A DNA stretch of 64,000 nt from Rhodopseudomonas sp. (lineage in GTDB: Bacteria > Pseudomonadota > Alphaproteobacteria > Rhizobiales > Xanthobacteraceae), in the NCBI RefSeq assembly GCF_013377015.1, contig NZ_JACABA010000002.1:549342-613341 (forward strand), read 5' to 3'. This document shows positions 62,665 through 64,000 of the stretch, piece after piece. The number at the start of each line of letters is the position of its first letter. Within the stretch, counting starts at the first letter, position 1. Below the pieces are notes generated by a model. The model saw nothing but the letters and a program-made list of their open reading frames with translations. It did not search any database and was not told where the DNA came from. A program made the translations under genes and the position numbers.

Positions 62665-64000
62665 ATGAATATCGTCATTGTCGAGTCGCCTGCAAAGGCC
62701 AAGACGATCAACAAATATTTGGGTGCGTCGTACGAGGTCCTGGCCTCGTTCGGCCATGTCCGCGACCTTCCGGCGAAAAATGGATCGGTTGATCCGGACG
62801 CTAATTTCCAGATGATCTGGGAAATCGATCCCAAGGCGGCTGGCCGGCTGAACGATATCGCCAAGGCGCTAAAGGGGGCCGACAAGCTGATCCTCGCCAC
62901 CGACCCTGACCGTGAGGGCGAAGCGATCTCCTGGCACGTGCTGGAGGTGTTGAAAGAGAAGCGCGCGATCAAGGATCACAAGATCGAACGCGTGGTGTTC
63001 AACGCCATCACCAAGCAGGCCGTCACCGAGGCGATGAAGAATCCGCGCCAGATCGACGGCGCGCTGGTCGACGCCTACATGGCGCGCCGCGCGCTGGACT
63101 ATCTGGTCGGCTTCACCCTCTCCCCGGTGCTGTGGCGCAAATTGCCCGGCGCCCGCTCCGCCGGCCGGGTGCAATCGGTGGCGCTGCGGCTGGTCTGCGA
63201 CCGCGAGCTCGAAATCGAAAAATTCGTGCCGCGCGAATACTGGTCGCTGGTCGCCACCCTGACCACGCCGCGCGGCGACAGTTTCGAGGCCCGGCTGGTC
63301 GGCGCCGACGGCAAGAAGATTCAACGGCTCGACATCGGCACCGGCGTCGAGGCCGAGGATTTCAAGCAGGCGATCGAAGCCGCCAATTTCACCGTGTCCT
63401 CGGTCGAGGCCAAGCCGGCGAAGCGCAACCCCTACGCGCCGTTCACCACTTCGACGCTGCAGCAGGAAGCCAGCCGCAAGCTCGGCTTCGCGCCGGCGCA
63501 CACGATGCGGATCGCGCAGCGACTGTATGAAGGCATCGACATCGGCGGCGAGACCACCGGTCTCATTACCTATATGCGAACCGACGGCGTCCAGATCGAC
63601 GGCTCCGCGATCACTCAGGCGCGCCAGGTGATCGGCGAGGACTATGGCAAGGCCTATGTCCCCGAGGCGCCGCGGCAATATGTGGCCAAGGCGAAAAACG
63701 CCCAGGAAGCGCATGAAGCGATCCGCCCGACCGACCTGTCGCGGCGGCCCGACAGCCTGCGCGCCCGGCTCGATCACGACCAGATCCGGCTCTACGAACT
63801 GATCTGGATCCGCACCATCGCCAGCCAGATGGAATCCGCCGAACTCGAGCGCACCACCGTCGATATCGCCGCGAAAGCCGGCGCCCGGGTGCTGGAACTG
63901 CGCGCCACCGGCCAGGTGATCAAGTTCGACGGCTTCCTCGCCGCCTATCAGGAAGGCCGCGACGACGACAGCGACGACGAGGATTCGCGCCGGCTGCCGA
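62665..64000 (+). CDS. topA: DNA topoisomerase I (3' end beyond window)
   Basis: MNIVIVESPAKAKTINKYLGASYEVLASFGHVRDLPAKNGSVDPDANF; TDPDREGEAISWH; YMRTDG; no stop before window edge. Confidence 0.96.
   Translation, partial: MNIVIVESPAKAKTINKYLGASYEVLASFGHVRDLPAKNGSVDPDANFQMIWEIDPKAAGRLNDIAKALKGADKLILATDPDREGEAISWHVLEVLKEKRAIKDHKIERVVFNAITKQAVTEAMKNPRQIDGALVDAYMARRALDYLVGFTLSPVLWRKLPGARSAGRVQSVALRLVCDRELEIEKFVPREYWSLVATLTTPRGDSFEARLVGADGKKIQRLDIGTGVEAEDFKQAIEAANFTVSSVEAKPAKRNPYAPFTTSTLQQEASRKLGFAPAHTMRIAQRLYEGIDIGGETTGLITYMRTDGVQIDGSAITQARQVIGEDYGKAYVPEAPRQYVAKAKNAQEAHEAIRPTDLSRRPDSLRARLDHDQIRLYELIWIRTIASQMESAELERTTVDIAAKAGARVLELRATGQVIKFDGFLAAYQEGRDDDSDDEDSRRLP

Overview
GC-rich alphaproteobacterial chromosome segment. 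Gene content and order suggest Bradyrhizobiaceae, Rhodopseudomonas/Bradyrhizobium-like (inference from protein families, not a database match). Most of the window is core genome: gmk–yicC–mltG–fabF–acpP–fabG–fabD, rpsF–rpsR–(DUF2232)–rplI, dnaB, alr, hisC, radA, cvpA, purF, der, panB, gatB/gatA/gatC, ruvX, pyrB–pyrC', plsY, dprA, topA. No rRNA, tRNA, CRISPR array, prophage or transposase was recognised. I did not find a clear large novel system. The points most worth a second look are: (i) a membrane-protein gene coupled to gatB that is interrupted by one in-frame amber codon; (ii) an apparent frameshift in the DUF2232 gene between rpsR and rplI; (iii) a CtrA-like TTAA-N7-TTAAC box followed by a tiny ORF and a terminator-like hairpin next to dprA; (iv) a 31-aa Lys/Ala-rich peptide gene with a strong Shine-Dalgarno in a sparsely coding region; (v) a small TM peptide ORF downstream of a perfect TGTGA-N6-TCACA dyad; (vi) a P1B-type ATPase with a C-terminal hemerythrin-like domain and an upstream dyad; (vii) a dihydroorotase homologue lacking most metal ligands; (viii) a BrnTA module and an ABC transporter lying between gatC and gatA. 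All calls come from reading the sequence and the ORF track; no searches were run.
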